Assembly (NCBI GenBank): GCA_943788165.1
Contig: CALSPF010000003.1
Span: 248,001 to 312,000 of the forward strand
Reading direction: 5' to 3'
Source of the DNA: an uncultured Flavobacteriaceae bacterium
GTDB taxonomy: Bacteria; Bacteroidota; Bacteroidia; Flavobacteriales; Flavobacteriaceae
Length of the DNA: 64,000 bases
Shown here piece after piece: positions 27,348 through 35,652 of the stretch. A model generated the notes under the pieces. The model saw only the letters and a list, made by a program, of their open reading frames with translations, was not told the DNA's origin and made no database searches. A program made the position numbers and the translations under genes. The stretch's first letter is position 1; each line of letters starts with the position of its first letter.

Positions 27348-28783
27348 TGAGCTTCAATTCCGACTTTAGCGTTCCATTATCCAGCGATGTCTTTCAGCAG
27401 GTAAAAGCTGCTGCGGCAGACTTATCACTTGAAACCTATGTAGTTGGTGGTTTTGTACGCGATCATTTATTGGGGCGTAAAAAAGAAAAGGCAGATATTG
27501 ATTTTGTCACCCTAGGTTCCGGAATTGAATTGGCCAAAGCTGTGCAAAAACGACTTCCCTCCTCCACAAAAATCAGCATTTTTAAAACCTACGGAACAGC
27601 CATGATTAAATTCGATGGCATGGACCTAGAATTTGTTGGTGCACGAAAAGAATCCTACGCCAAAGAAAGCCGAAACCCTTTAGTGGAAGAAGGCAGTTTA
27701 CAAGACGATCAAGACCGAAGAGACTTCACCATTAATGCGATGGCAGTAAGCCTCAACGAAGTCAATTACGGGGATCTTATTGATCCCTTTAATGGACTTG
27801 AAGATTTGAAAAACAAGCTGATTCGCACTCCCCTTGACCCTGTAATCACCTATTCTGATGATCCTTTGCGCATGTTGCGTGCCATTCGTTTTTCAACTCA
27901 GTTGGATTTCAACATTGAAGAAGCCTCTCGAACAGCCATTGCCAAAGAGAGTCCCCGCATGGAAATCATTACCAAAGAACGCATTGTCGAGGAATTGCAT
28001 AAAATAATGCTGACAGATGTTCCCTCAAAAGGCTTTTTGTTGCTTGATCAACTTGGCCTCTTAGAAGATATTCTCCCAGAATTAACTGCCCTTAAAGGCA
28101 TTGATGAAGTTGAAGGTCAAACACATAAAGATAACTTTTACCACACCTTCGAGGTGGTCGATAACATCTGTAAAACAACCGACAACCTCTGGTTGCGTTG
28201 GGCAGCCTTACTCCACGACATTGGAAAAGCCCCCACCAAGAAATTCAACAAACAGGTCGGGTGGACCTTTCATGCCCACGAGTTTGTGGGCGCAAAAATG
28301 GTCTACACTCTTTTCAAACGGTTAAAAATGCCCCTCAATGAAAAGATGAAGTATGTTCAAAAAATGGTCTTTATGAGTTCGCGTCCGATTGTATTAGCCC
28401 AAGATGGCGTAACAGATTCTGCCGTGCGACGATTGGTTTTTGACGCAGGTGAGTTTGTCGATGATTTACTCACCCTTTGTGAGGCAGACATCACCACTAA
28501 AAACCCCAAACGATTTGAACGCTATCACAATAATTTTAAGTTGGTACGCGAAAAGATAATTGAAGTAGAAGAAAGGGATCACATTCGGAATTTTCAGCCT
28601 CCGGTTTCAGGAGAACTAATTATGGAAACATTTGATCTAAAACCCTGTAGAGAAATTGGTCAGATTAAAGAGAAAATAAAAGAAGCTATTTTAGATGGTA
28701 TTATTCCCAACGAATTTGACGCAGCTTTTGCATTGATGCAACGGGAGGGTGAAGAATTGGGTTTAACAATAAAAAAAATATGA
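27347..28783 (+). CDS. cca: CCA tRNA nucleotidyltransferase / polynucleotide polymerase-family protein with HD domain
   Basis: The 478-residue protein has the class II nucleotidyltransferase head with VVGGFVRDHLLGR and KADIDFVT (the catalytic Asp pair). RRDFTINAMAV and DDPLRMLRAIRFSTQ follow as nucleotide-specificity and RNA-binding motifs. The C-terminal part has an HD phosphohydrolase domain with WAALLHDIGKAPTKKF. CCA-adding activity is the likely role, though a poly(A) polymerase of the same family is hard to exclude. It starts on the last base of tsaC and overlaps ctaA by 4 bases. Confidence 0.9.
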   Translation: MSFNSDFSVPLSSDVFQQVKAAAADLSLETYVVGGFVRDHLLGRKKEKADIDFVTLGSGIELAKAVQKRLPSSTKISIFKTYGTAMIKFDGMDLEFVGARKESYAKESRNPLVEEGSLQDDQDRRDFTINAMAVSLNEVNYGDLIDPFNGLEDLKNKLIRTPLDPVITYSDDPLRMLRAIRFSTQLDFNIEEASRTAIAKESPRMEIITKERIVEELHKIMLTDVPSKGFLLLDQLGLLEDILPELTALKGIDEVEGQTHKDNFYHTFEVVDNICKTTDNLWLRWAALLHDIGKAPTKKFNKQVGWTFHAHEFVGAKMVYTLFKRLKMPLNEKMKYVQKMVFMSSRPIVLAQDGVTDSAVRRLVFDAGEFVDDLLTLCEADITTKNPKRFERYHNNFKLVREKIIEVEERDHIRNFQPPVSGELIMETFDLKPCREIGQIKEKIKEAILDGIIPNEFDAAFALMQREGEELGLTIKKI

Positions 28784-29811
28784 AAACAAGTTTTCGCTTT
28801 TGGGTAGGTGTATCGATCGTTTTGGTTTATGGGGTTATTGCTGCTGGCGCTGTAGTTCGCATGACTGGAAGCGGAATGGGCTGTCCAGATTGGCCCAAAT
28901 GTTTTGGCTACTTGATTCCCCCAACTGAACGGGCACAATTGGATTGGTACCCCAACCACAGCTATGCCGAAGGAGAAGTCATTATTGTTGAAGAAGAACT
29001 TCGCATTGCCCTTGCTGATTTCACTTCAAACGATTCCTATTTAGAAAAAAATTGGGACGCGTACACGAAACATGACTATGCGCTTTTTAATCCGCTGCAT
29101 ACTTGGATAGAATTCATTAATCGCCTGCTAGGAGCACTGGGTGGATTGGCGACATTAGTTGTTGGTATACTGTCTTTTTGGCAATGGAAGAAAAGTAAAA
29201 TCATTCCCTTGGTTTCTTGGATCATTATTTTCGGTATGGGTTTCCAAGCTTGGTTGGGTAAAACTGTGGTAGATTCTAACTTACAGCCCTTTAAAATAAC
29301 TATTCACATGATTATGGCTTTGGTCATTGTTGCCCTGCTACTCTATCTCTACTTTATTAGTCAAAAAGAAAAAAGGAAAGTGATTGAACTACGATTTATA
29401 AAAAACATTGCTGTATTAACCCTAGTATTAACCCTGGCACAAATTTGTATGGGCACCCAAGTTCGTCAGTTTGTAGACATCCAAATCGATCGTTTTGGAG
29501 AATCTGCCAAGGAAACTTGGCTTGACCCTACACCATTCCTCTTTTATGTACACAGGAGTTTTTCCTTGTTGGTCACTGCTTTGAATCTGTTTTTATTTTA
29601 CCACCTTAAAAAGCTCAGTTTCCTGAGTACAATGCCACAATGGATTTTAGGGCTCATTGGAGCAGAAATATTTACAGGAATACTCATGTATTATTTTGAT
29701 TTTCCTTTCAGTTCTCAACCACTTCACTTACTTTTGGCTTCCCTACTTTTTGGTGCCCAAAGTTATCTCGTATTACAACTCTATCAACCCGCACAAAACA
29801 ACGCTTTATGA
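28780..29811 (+). CDS. ctaA: Heme A synthase (COX15/CtaA)
   Basis: The enzyme oxidises heme O to heme A for aa3-type cytochrome oxidases in the inner membrane. The 343-residue protein has about eight membrane segments, the N-terminal VVRMTGSGMGCPDWPKCFG (a conserved Cys pair), and heme-ligand His residues in HTWIEFINRLLG, ITIHMIMA, VHRSFSL and the last HLLLA segment. Length and His layout fit the COX15 type. An overlap of 4 bases with cca and 4 bases with the next gene shows a tightly coupled unit. Confidence 0.92.
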   Translation: MKTSFRFWVGVSIVLVYGVIAAGAVVRMTGSGMGCPDWPKCFGYLIPPTERAQLDWYPNHSYAEGEVIIVEEELRIALADFTSNDSYLEKNWDAYTKHDYALFNPLHTWIEFINRLLGALGGLATLVVGILSFWQWKKSKIIPLVSWIIIFGMGFQAWLGKTVVDSNLQPFKITIHMIMALVIVALLLYLYFISQKEKRKVIELRFIKNIAVLTLVLTLAQICMGTQVRQFVDIQIDRFGESAKETWLDPTPFLFYVHRSFSLLVTALNLFLFYHLKKLSFLSTMPQWILGLIGAEIFTGILMYYFDFPFSSQPLHLLLASLLFGAQSYLVLQLYQPAQNNAL

Positions 29812-30308
29812 TTTATCGGTTTCGCATCATTTTAGACACCAAAGAAGACATATTCCGCGATCTTGAAATTGAACCCAGCGCCAGTTTGGAAGACTTCCAC
29901 TATGCCATTGCACAGTCTTTTGGATTTGGCGGACAAGAAATGGCTTCTTTTTACACCACAAACGAAAATTGGGAACAAGGAGAAGAATTGCCTTTGTTGG
30001 ACATGGGAGAAGGAACAACACCAATGGCTGGCAAAAGCTTAGATGAATTCTTTAATAAGGAAAATCACCACTTGATTTATGTTTATGACTTTTTGTCCAT
30101 GTGGACCTTCTTTGTTGAATTGATGGAAATCGGCGAGAGAGATCCTGTAGCGCTTTATCCCAACCTGATCTTTGGTCAGGGAGATGTTCCAGAGGAAGTT
30201 CCTGACAATAATTTTGATGGAGAAGAAGGATCTAAGCCTGAAGAAGAAGATGAGGATGACGACCTAGAAGACGGCATAGTCGACTACGATGATGCAGACT
30301 TCTATTAA
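29808..30308 (+). CDS. Plasmid pRiA4b ORF-3-like family protein
   Basis: The 166-residue protein has the alpha/beta fold of the pRiA4b ORF-3 family, starting IYRFRIILDTKEDIFRDLEI with SASLEDFHYAIAQSFGF. A long acidic tail (about 130-166) of Glu and Asp follows. Family members are often found on plasmids or beside transposons, but this one sits at the end of a housekeeping operon and overlaps ctaA by 4 bases. Function is unknown; the acidic tail could bind a basic protein or metal. Its TAA stop overlaps the stop of the facing gene in the bases TTAA. Confidence 0.8.
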   Translation: MIYRFRIILDTKEDIFRDLEIEPSASLEDFHYAIAQSFGFGGQEMASFYTTNENWEQGEELPLLDMGEGTTPMAGKSLDEFFNKENHHLIYVYDFLSMWTFFVELMEIGERDPVALYPNLIFGQGDVPEEVPDNNFDGEEGSKPEEEDEDDDLEDGIVDYDDADFY

Positions 30309-31375
30309 GAAGACTGAATCAATTTAGTCATATTTAAGTTTTCATAATGACGGCGCACATAGTTCAGTGATGCGTCCATTACCTCCCCCATACTTTTAAC
30401 ATCAATAAAGGCTTCATCTTTGGTGAATTTATAGATCTCTTCGCTGAGGTTCCTTAGGTAACTGGGTTGCGATAAGGTATCTTGTTTCATGATGGTCAAT
30501 AAATTATCTAAGCGCGTACCGGAACTAATAATTCTTTTAGCTACAATTGAACGTTCTTCAATTTTATATTGATTCACCGAACCAAGGGTTAATTTATTTT
30601 TGACGATGGACACCATCGGGAAATTTTCTTTGAAAAATTGGGGACGATACACCTTCAGTTTTCCCTCATAGGACTGCTGATCAAAATCAATGGCGCGGAT
30701 TTTATACACTACCTGATCAAAATCATGGGTAGGGATAATCACATAATTATAGGCCCGCATATCGCCCAATAAGCGAATCATACAACGCTCATTAAACTTC
30801 ACATACTCTTTGGCAATTTGTGCTTGTTGAGCAGGGGTACAATCACCCAAAAAGTCTTCAATAAAAACATCACCCGGAATACCGGCAATGTGCTCCTCAA
30901 TCAACGTTGTATCGTTGACCAAAAAGTTAAGATTATGTGGAGAAAGCATATGCTCAAACTCCAAACCGTATACCCGAGAAGCGTCAGTGCGTTTCACATA
31001 AAAATAGGTGAAGTTATCATTGAGAATATTCCGGATCTTAATCCGAAAAGGCTTTGAATTACCAAAGGTACAGTAGTCAATGGCATCCACATTGAGGTAG
31101 GCAATGGAAGATTCGTTTCCATCAGAATGGAGCAGCGCATATACTTTTTTCAAGTTGTAATCTATATCCACCCGTTCGCTATCAGAATAATAGACTCGGA
31201 CCCACAGGGTATCGTCATCGTTTTCGTCGTAGACGACTATAGAGCCCGAAAACCGCAATAGATCCTCATAAAAAACCGGTGTAAATACCCATCTATTGTA
31301 CTGTTTCAGATAGGTAGTCAATTCGGGTGTAATTGGGAAAAATGGCTTTTTCTGCGACATTAACTTTTCTTCCAT
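30305..31375 (-). CDS. Conserved protein of unknown function with possible kinase-like core
   Basis: I do not recognise a named family for this 356-residue protein. It has no signal peptide or membrane segment. In the middle it has the ordered marks of a protein-kinase-like fold. TYFYVKRTDASR (K129) looks like strand 3 with its Lys. E139/E141 could be the helix-C Glu, and LIEEHIAGIPGD (158-169) resembles the hinge of aminoglycoside-phosphotransferase-type kinases. RLLGDMRAYNYVI has the catalytic D205 and N210 spaced as D-x4-N, and RAIDFDQ has D230 in the metal-binding position. No Gly-rich loop is obvious. The start at 31375 is supported by a -7 promoter element 14 bases upstream. It is divergent from uvrB. 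Confidence 0.65.
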   Translation of the reverse strand: MEEKLMSQKKPFFPITPELTTYLKQYNRWVFTPVFYEDLLRFSGSIVVYDENDDDTLWVRVYYSDSERVDIDYNLKKVYALLHSDGNESSIAYLNVDAIDYCTFGNSKPFRIKIRNILNDNFTYFYVKRTDASRVYGLEFEHMLSPHNLNFLVNDTTLIEEHIAGIPGDVFIEDFLGDCTPAQQAQIAKEYVKFNERCMIRLLGDMRAYNYVIIPTHDFDQVVYKIRAIDFDQQSYEGKLKVYRPQFFKENFPMVSIVKNKLTLGSVNQYKIEERSIVAKRIISSGTRLDNLLTIMKQDTLSQPSYLRNLSEEIYKFTKDEAFIDVKSMGEVMDASLNYVRRHYENLNMTKLIQSS

Positions 31376-31389
31376 GGTACTGCTTTTTT

Positions 31390-31421
31390 CAAAGGTAGCG
31401 TCTTTTTTAAGATCTTGTCAA
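31390..31421 (-). promoter_or_regulatory. Promoter for the 356-residue unknown gene
   Basis: TACCTTTG (31397-31390) matches the -7 consensus, and a TTG (31421-31419) lies 21 bases upstream, in the place of the -33 element. This is the best two-part promoter I found in the window. Confidence 0.65.
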
Positions 31422-31472
31422 GAATTCGCCAAGAACCCCTAAATATGAAGGAATAATCGTTAATTTTAAAGT

Positions 31473-31480
31473 TAGATTTA
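31473..31480 (+). promoter_or_regulatory. Possible -7 element for uvrB (one mismatch)
   Basis: TAGATTTA differs from TAnnTTTG only in the last base and ends 6 bases before the uvrB ATG. This would be another nearly leaderless start. Confidence 0.35.
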
Positions 31481-31486
31481 AAAGCT

Positions 31487-33475
31487 ATGCCATTTCAACT
31501 AGAATCTGAATTCTCTCCTACGGGAGACCAACCTCAAGCCATCAAAGAATTGTGCGAAGGTTTTTCTGGAAAAGAAAAATACATGACGCTACAAGGGGTT
31601 ACCGGTTCTGGAAAAACCTTTACGGTGGCCAATGTTGTTCAAAACCTTCAGCGGCCAACTTTAGTGCTTGCCCACAACAAAACATTAGCGGCCCAATTGT
31701 ATTCTGAATTCAAACAGTTTTTTCCTAATAATGCAGTTGAATATTTTGTTTCCTATTACGACTACTATCAACCCGAAGCCTATATTCCGGTTTCTGGTAC
31801 CTATATCGAAAAAGACTTATCTATTAATGAAGAGATTGAAAAGCTTCGACTAAGCACTACTTCCTCTCTTTTATCTGGACGAAGAGATGTTCTGGTCGTT
31901 GCTTCTGTTTCTTGTTTATATGGAATTGGAAATCCCGCAGAATTCCAAAAGAATGTGATTACCATAGAACGCGATCAAGTCATTTCCCGAACCAAACTAT
32001 TACACCGCTTAGTACAAAGTCTTTATGCGCGTACAACTGCAGAATTTACCCATGGGAATTTTCGGGTAAAAGGTGATGTAGTTGATATTTATCCTAGTTA
32101 TGCTGACACCGCATTTCGCGTGCATTTTTTTGGCGACGAAATTGAGGAAATTGAAGCCTTTGATCCCATTACCAATGCACCCATTGAAAAATTTGAGCAG
32201 CTAAATATTTACCCTGCTAATATGTTTGTGACTTCTCCAGACATCCTGCAAAATGCCATCCATCAAATTCAAGAGGACATGGTAAAACAGGTGGACTTTT
32301 TTAGGGAAGTAGGCAAACCCTTGGAAGCAAAACGTTTGGAAGAACGCACCAATTTTGACCTTGAGATGATACGCGAGTTGGGGTATTGTTCTGGTATTGA
32401 GAATTATTCACGTTACTTGGACGGAAGAGCTCCCGGGACACGACCCTTTTGTTTACTCGACTATTTCCCGGACGACTATTTAACAGTTATTGACGAGAGT
32501 CACGTTACCATATCTCAGGTTCACGCTATGTATGGTGGAGACAGAAGCCGGAAAGAAAATTTGGTAGAATATGGTTTCCGTTTACCCGCTGCAATGGACA
32601 ATCGACCATTGAAGTTTGAGGAATTTGAAAGCATGCAAAATCAAACCCTGTATGTTAGTGCAACTCCTGCAGAATATGAATTAGAAAAATCAGAAGGCAT
32701 GTATGTGGAGCAAATCATTCGACCAACTGGTTTACTGGATCCCATTATTGAAGTCCGTCCCAGTGAAAATCAAATTGATGATTTAATTGAAGAAATACAA
32801 GTACGTGTTGAAAAAGATGAACGTACGTTGGTCACTACCCTCACCAAACGAATGGCCGAAGAATTGACCAAATATATGTCGCGTATGCAAATTCGCTGTC
32901 GATATATCCACAGTGATGTGGATACCCTTGAGCGAGTTGAAATCATGCAAGATTTGCGAAAAGGGATTTTTGATGTCCTTATTGGAGTTAACTTATTGCG
33001 AGAAGGATTGGACTTACCCGAAGTATCCTTGGTAGCTATTTTGGATGCAGATAAAGAGGGGTTTTTACGTTCGGCACGTTCACTAACCCAAACGGTAGGA
33101 AGAGCAGCCAGAAACATCAATGGTCGAGCAATTATGTATGCGGATAAAATAACCAAATCCATACAGGCTACTATTGATGCAACTGACTACCGACGCATAA
33201 AACAAACCGCATACAATACCGAACACAATCAAGTACCAACAGCCTTGAACAAGTCCCTTGACAATGCCTTGTCGAACAACTCTATTGCAACCTATGCCCA
33301 AGAAAAAGAAGAACGTAAGGCCGCAGAAGAAGCGACACGTTACCTGACAAAACCACAGATCGAACAAAAGGTTCGAGATACCCGAAAGGCAATGGAAAAA
33401 GCTGCAAAAGAATTAGATTTTATCGAAGCAGCTCGCTTACGCGATGAAATAAAAGTGTTCCAGGAACAATTATAA
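31487..33475 (+). CDS. uvrB: Excinuclease ABC subunit B
   Basis: UvrB is the damage-verifying helicase-like subunit of nucleotide excision repair. The 662-residue protein has Walker A GVTGSGKTFT near residue 40, the beta-hairpin region YYDYYQPEAYIP, the DESHVT motif, and helicase motifs RAARNINGRAIMYADKIT. The C-terminal UVR domain (about 625-660, MEKAAKELDFIEAARLRDE) binds UvrC. Length is normal. It stands alone, between the divergent unknown gene and the 503-residue protein gene. Confidence 0.97.
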   Translation: MPFQLESEFSPTGDQPQAIKELCEGFSGKEKYMTLQGVTGSGKTFTVANVVQNLQRPTLVLAHNKTLAAQLYSEFKQFFPNNAVEYFVSYYDYYQPEAYIPVSGTYIEKDLSINEEIEKLRLSTTSSLLSGRRDVLVVASVSCLYGIGNPAEFQKNVITIERDQVISRTKLLHRLVQSLYARTTAEFTHGNFRVKGDVVDIYPSYADTAFRVHFFGDEIEEIEAFDPITNAPIEKFEQLNIYPANMFVTSPDILQNAIHQIQEDMVKQVDFFREVGKPLEAKRLEERTNFDLEMIRELGYCSGIENYSRYLDGRAPGTRPFCLLDYFPDDYLTVIDESHVTISQVHAMYGGDRSRKENLVEYGFRLPAAMDNRPLKFEEFESMQNQTLYVSATPAEYELEKSEGMYVEQIIRPTGLLDPIIEVRPSENQIDDLIEEIQVRVEKDERTLVTTLTKRMAEELTKYMSRMQIRCRYIHSDVDTLERVEIMQDLRKGIFDVLIGVNLLREGLDLPEVSLVAILDADKEGFLRSARSLTQTVGRAARNINGRAIMYADKITKSIQATIDATDYRRIKQTAYNTEHNQVPTALNKSLDNALSNNSIATYAQEKEERKAAEEATRYLTKPQIEQKVRDTRKAMEKAAKELDFIEAARLRDEIKVFQEQL

Positions 33476-33536
33476 AATTTTCCAAACGTTAAATAGTTAA
33501 ACCGATTTATTTCTCTGAATTACTTACTTTGGAACG

Positions 33537-35048
33537 ATGAAAAAACGCCTACCCTATCTTTTCTTTTTGTGTAACTTTCTACTGTTTGGTCAAGAAGTGT
33601 CTTTTACTGTCATCGATAGTTTGACAAAGGAATCCATACCTTTTGCAACCATCACAACGAATTTTAAGCAAAACTCCATCACCAATGAAGAAGGTGTTTT
33701 TCGACTTTCAAAAGAGACAGAATTCACCAACAAAGATTCAATTTTCATTTCTTCCATTGGGTTTAAATCTTTTGCGGATGCCTTGCTAAAAATCAATGAT
33801 AGTGTGATTTTCCTTCCTCAAAAAATCATTGAATTAAATAACGTTATTCTCACGCAAAATAATTTATCAGCAGAAGAGATTATCAAAAAAGTTCAGCAAA
33901 ATATAAAGGAGAAGTACAATTTATCGCTGACGAAAAAGCAATTCTTTATGCGGGATTCCTTTAGCCAAGAATGGGCTCTGCTACAAATGGATGTTAAGAA
34001 AACAAGCATCAAAGAATTCAAACAATCCTTTTGGGATTCGCTTTTCTTAACCTTGCCCAAAAAAAACAGCTGGCATACAGAATCATTTGGAGAACTTAGT
34101 GGTGACTGGACAGAAGAAAATCAGAAGTTACACCTCCTTCGTGCTGTGGATTTGGCCGGCACCCTAAAAGAAAAAGGCTATGAACAAATCGAAACAAAAT
34201 TAACTTCAATTCTAGAAAAAACAGTCAAAAAAAACTCCTATTTCAAGTTTAAATCAGGCTTGTTTAGCACCAAAGTAGACCGAGACAAAATTATTGACCA
34301 AGTACTAGATAGCCTCCCTGCGGACAGTGCTGATTTAGCTAAAAAAGCACTTGAAGAAGAGAAATTAAAAGGAAATTTGCATAAGTATCAACAAAAAAAA
34401 ATGGGAAACTTGTTTGAGGGCTTGATCAAAAAGAACAAATTGGATTTTAACTTTTTGAATAAAGCCAGCTTGTATACTTTCGAGATCATGAACTTGACTT
34501 TTATTGAGAATACAGCTGTTTATCAAATCAAGTTTGAACCCAAAAACAAAAAAGGGAAGTTTGAGGGAACACTCTTTGTTGATGCTGATAATTACACCTT
34601 AATTCAGTTGGATTATGAAAATGTAAAACCATTAAAAGACTTTTCTTTGATGGGTTTTTCGTTCCAATTATACCGCCACAAGGGGCTTCTCAAATTTGCT
34701 AAATTCAATGAAGAAAACTATCAACTACAATTTTACGAAAGAGAAATCAATTATAAATTTGGTATTGATCGACCTTTGAAAATTTTAGAGAAAAACAAAT
34801 ATATAAAAGGACGAAGAAAACAAAATGAATTGAGTGCTGACTTGCACTTAAATCTAGATCAATCGGATAAACTTACTTTGATCATCTTTGAAAACTCTCC
34901 CTTAACCGGAAAGGAGTTTCAGCAATTAAAACCCCAAAAAGGTTTCAAGCAAGATAAACTCAATGGCTATGATCCTAACTACTGGAAAGACTACACCATC
35001 GTTGAACCCAATGAAGTAATTCGTTCGTTTAAAACAGTGGACGAATAA
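33537..35048 (+). CDS. Exported protein with carboxypeptidase-regulatory-like N-terminal domain
   Basis: The 503-residue protein has a signal peptide (about 1-19, ending LLFGQ). A carboxypeptidase-regulatory-like beta-sandwich follows (about 20-100, with DSLTKESIPFATIT and ITNEEGVFRL), as at the N-terminus of many TonB receptors. The rest is a beta-rich region with a GTLFVDADNYTLIQLDYE stretch, typical of flavobacterial exported proteins of unknown function. There is no TonB barrel, so it is not itself a receptor. A location in the periplasm or at the outer membrane is inferred. TTACTTTG, one base off the -7 consensus, ends 5 bases before the ATG. Confidence 0.75.
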   Translation: MKKRLPYLFFLCNFLLFGQEVSFTVIDSLTKESIPFATITTNFKQNSITNEEGVFRLSKETEFTNKDSIFISSIGFKSFADALLKINDSVIFLPQKIIELNNVILTQNNLSAEEIIKKVQQNIKEKYNLSLTKKQFFMRDSFSQEWALLQMDVKKTSIKEFKQSFWDSLFLTLPKKNSWHTESFGELSGDWTEENQKLHLLRAVDLAGTLKEKGYEQIETKLTSILEKTVKKNSYFKFKSGLFSTKVDRDKIIDQVLDSLPADSADLAKKALEEEKLKGNLHKYQQKKMGNLFEGLIKKNKLDFNFLNKASLYTFEIMNLTFIENTAVYQIKFEPKNKKGKFEGTLFVDADNYTLIQLDYENVKPLKDFSLMGFSFQLYRHKGLLKFAKFNEENYQLQFYEREINYKFGIDRPLKILEKNKYIKGRRKQNELSADLHLNLDQSDKLTLIIFENSPLTGKEFQQLKPQKGFKQDKLNGYDPNYWKDYTIVEPNEVIRSFKTVDE

Positions 35049-35071
35049 ATTCTTTACCACTTTAAAACAAA

Positions 35072-35094
35072 ACCGGCTCCCTTTGGGAGCCGGT
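35072..35094 (-). terminator. Terminator after hsp20 (strong GC hairpin)
   Basis: ACCGGCTCCC (35072-35081) and GGGAGCCGGT (35085-35094) pair fully with a 3-base loop. On the minus strand the stem is followed by TTTTGTTTT, so it fits a terminator for hsp20. On the plus strand it is followed by A's, yet it may still stop transcription of the 503-residue gene, which converges here. Confidence 0.85.
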
Positions 35095-35118
35095 AAAAAA
35101 AAACTAATCCAACTTAAT

Positions 35119-35547
35119 TTATTCGATTTCTATCCTTTTCGTAGGCTGCGGAAGTGCTTCCTCTTTTTTAGGCAATTGAATACTCAAAATTCCATTGGTG
35201 AAATTGGCCTTTGTCTTGGTGACATCTACACTATCTGGAATAAGGAAAGAGCGTTTGAAGGCATGGTGATAAAACTCTTTACGAGAGAAATCATTTTGCC
35301 CTGTCGTACCTGTTTGCTCGTTATCATAGGTCACAATTAGGTTTCCATTGTCGATCTCAATGTCAAAGGCCTCTTTTGCATAACCTGGTACGGAAAACTC
35401 CAATTGATAAGCGGTTTCTCCCTCCTGAACATTTACTGCAGGTACACTTGAGCGTAAAGCAGGACGGCTTGAAAACCAATCAGGTGCGAAGAAATCATCC
35501 AATAAACTTGGAAATGTTGGTCGGTGTGTAAATCTAACTAAACTCAT
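35119..35547 (-). CDS. Small heat-shock protein (Hsp20/alpha-crystallin family)
   Basis: The 142-residue protein is an ATP-independent holdase. It has a short N-terminal arm with PSLLDDFFAPDWF. The alpha-crystallin domain follows (about 35-135), with YQLEFSVPGYAKEAFDIEI, NGNLIVTYDNE, the RSFLIPDSVDVTKTKANFTN region and NGILSIQLPKKE. Length fits. A strong hairpin terminator lies just downstream. Upstream, TACCCTTTG near 35582-35590 resembles a -7 element with one extra base. No HrcA or CIRCE inverted repeat is visible. Confidence 0.92.
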   Translation of the reverse strand: MSLVRFTHRPTFPSLLDDFFAPDWFSSRPALRSSVPAVNVQEGETAYQLEFSVPGYAKEAFDIEIDNGNLIVTYDNEQTGTTGQNDFSRKEFYHHAFKRSFLIPDSVDVTKTKANFTNGILSIQLPKKEEALPQPTKRIEIE

Positions 35548-35652
35548 AACTATTTATTTTAAGGGTTATGCTTTAAACTAGTCAAAGGGTATACCATTAG
35601 AATAAGCAAGTCATTTTGTCAGTTAAAATCGGTAAAAAGGCGACAAGTTGTC

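Noticed and set aside
32770-33162. Minus-strand frame of 130 residues inside uvrB
   Set aside because: It lies fully inside a conserved gene, has low-complexity Ser/Arg/Ile content and no family match.
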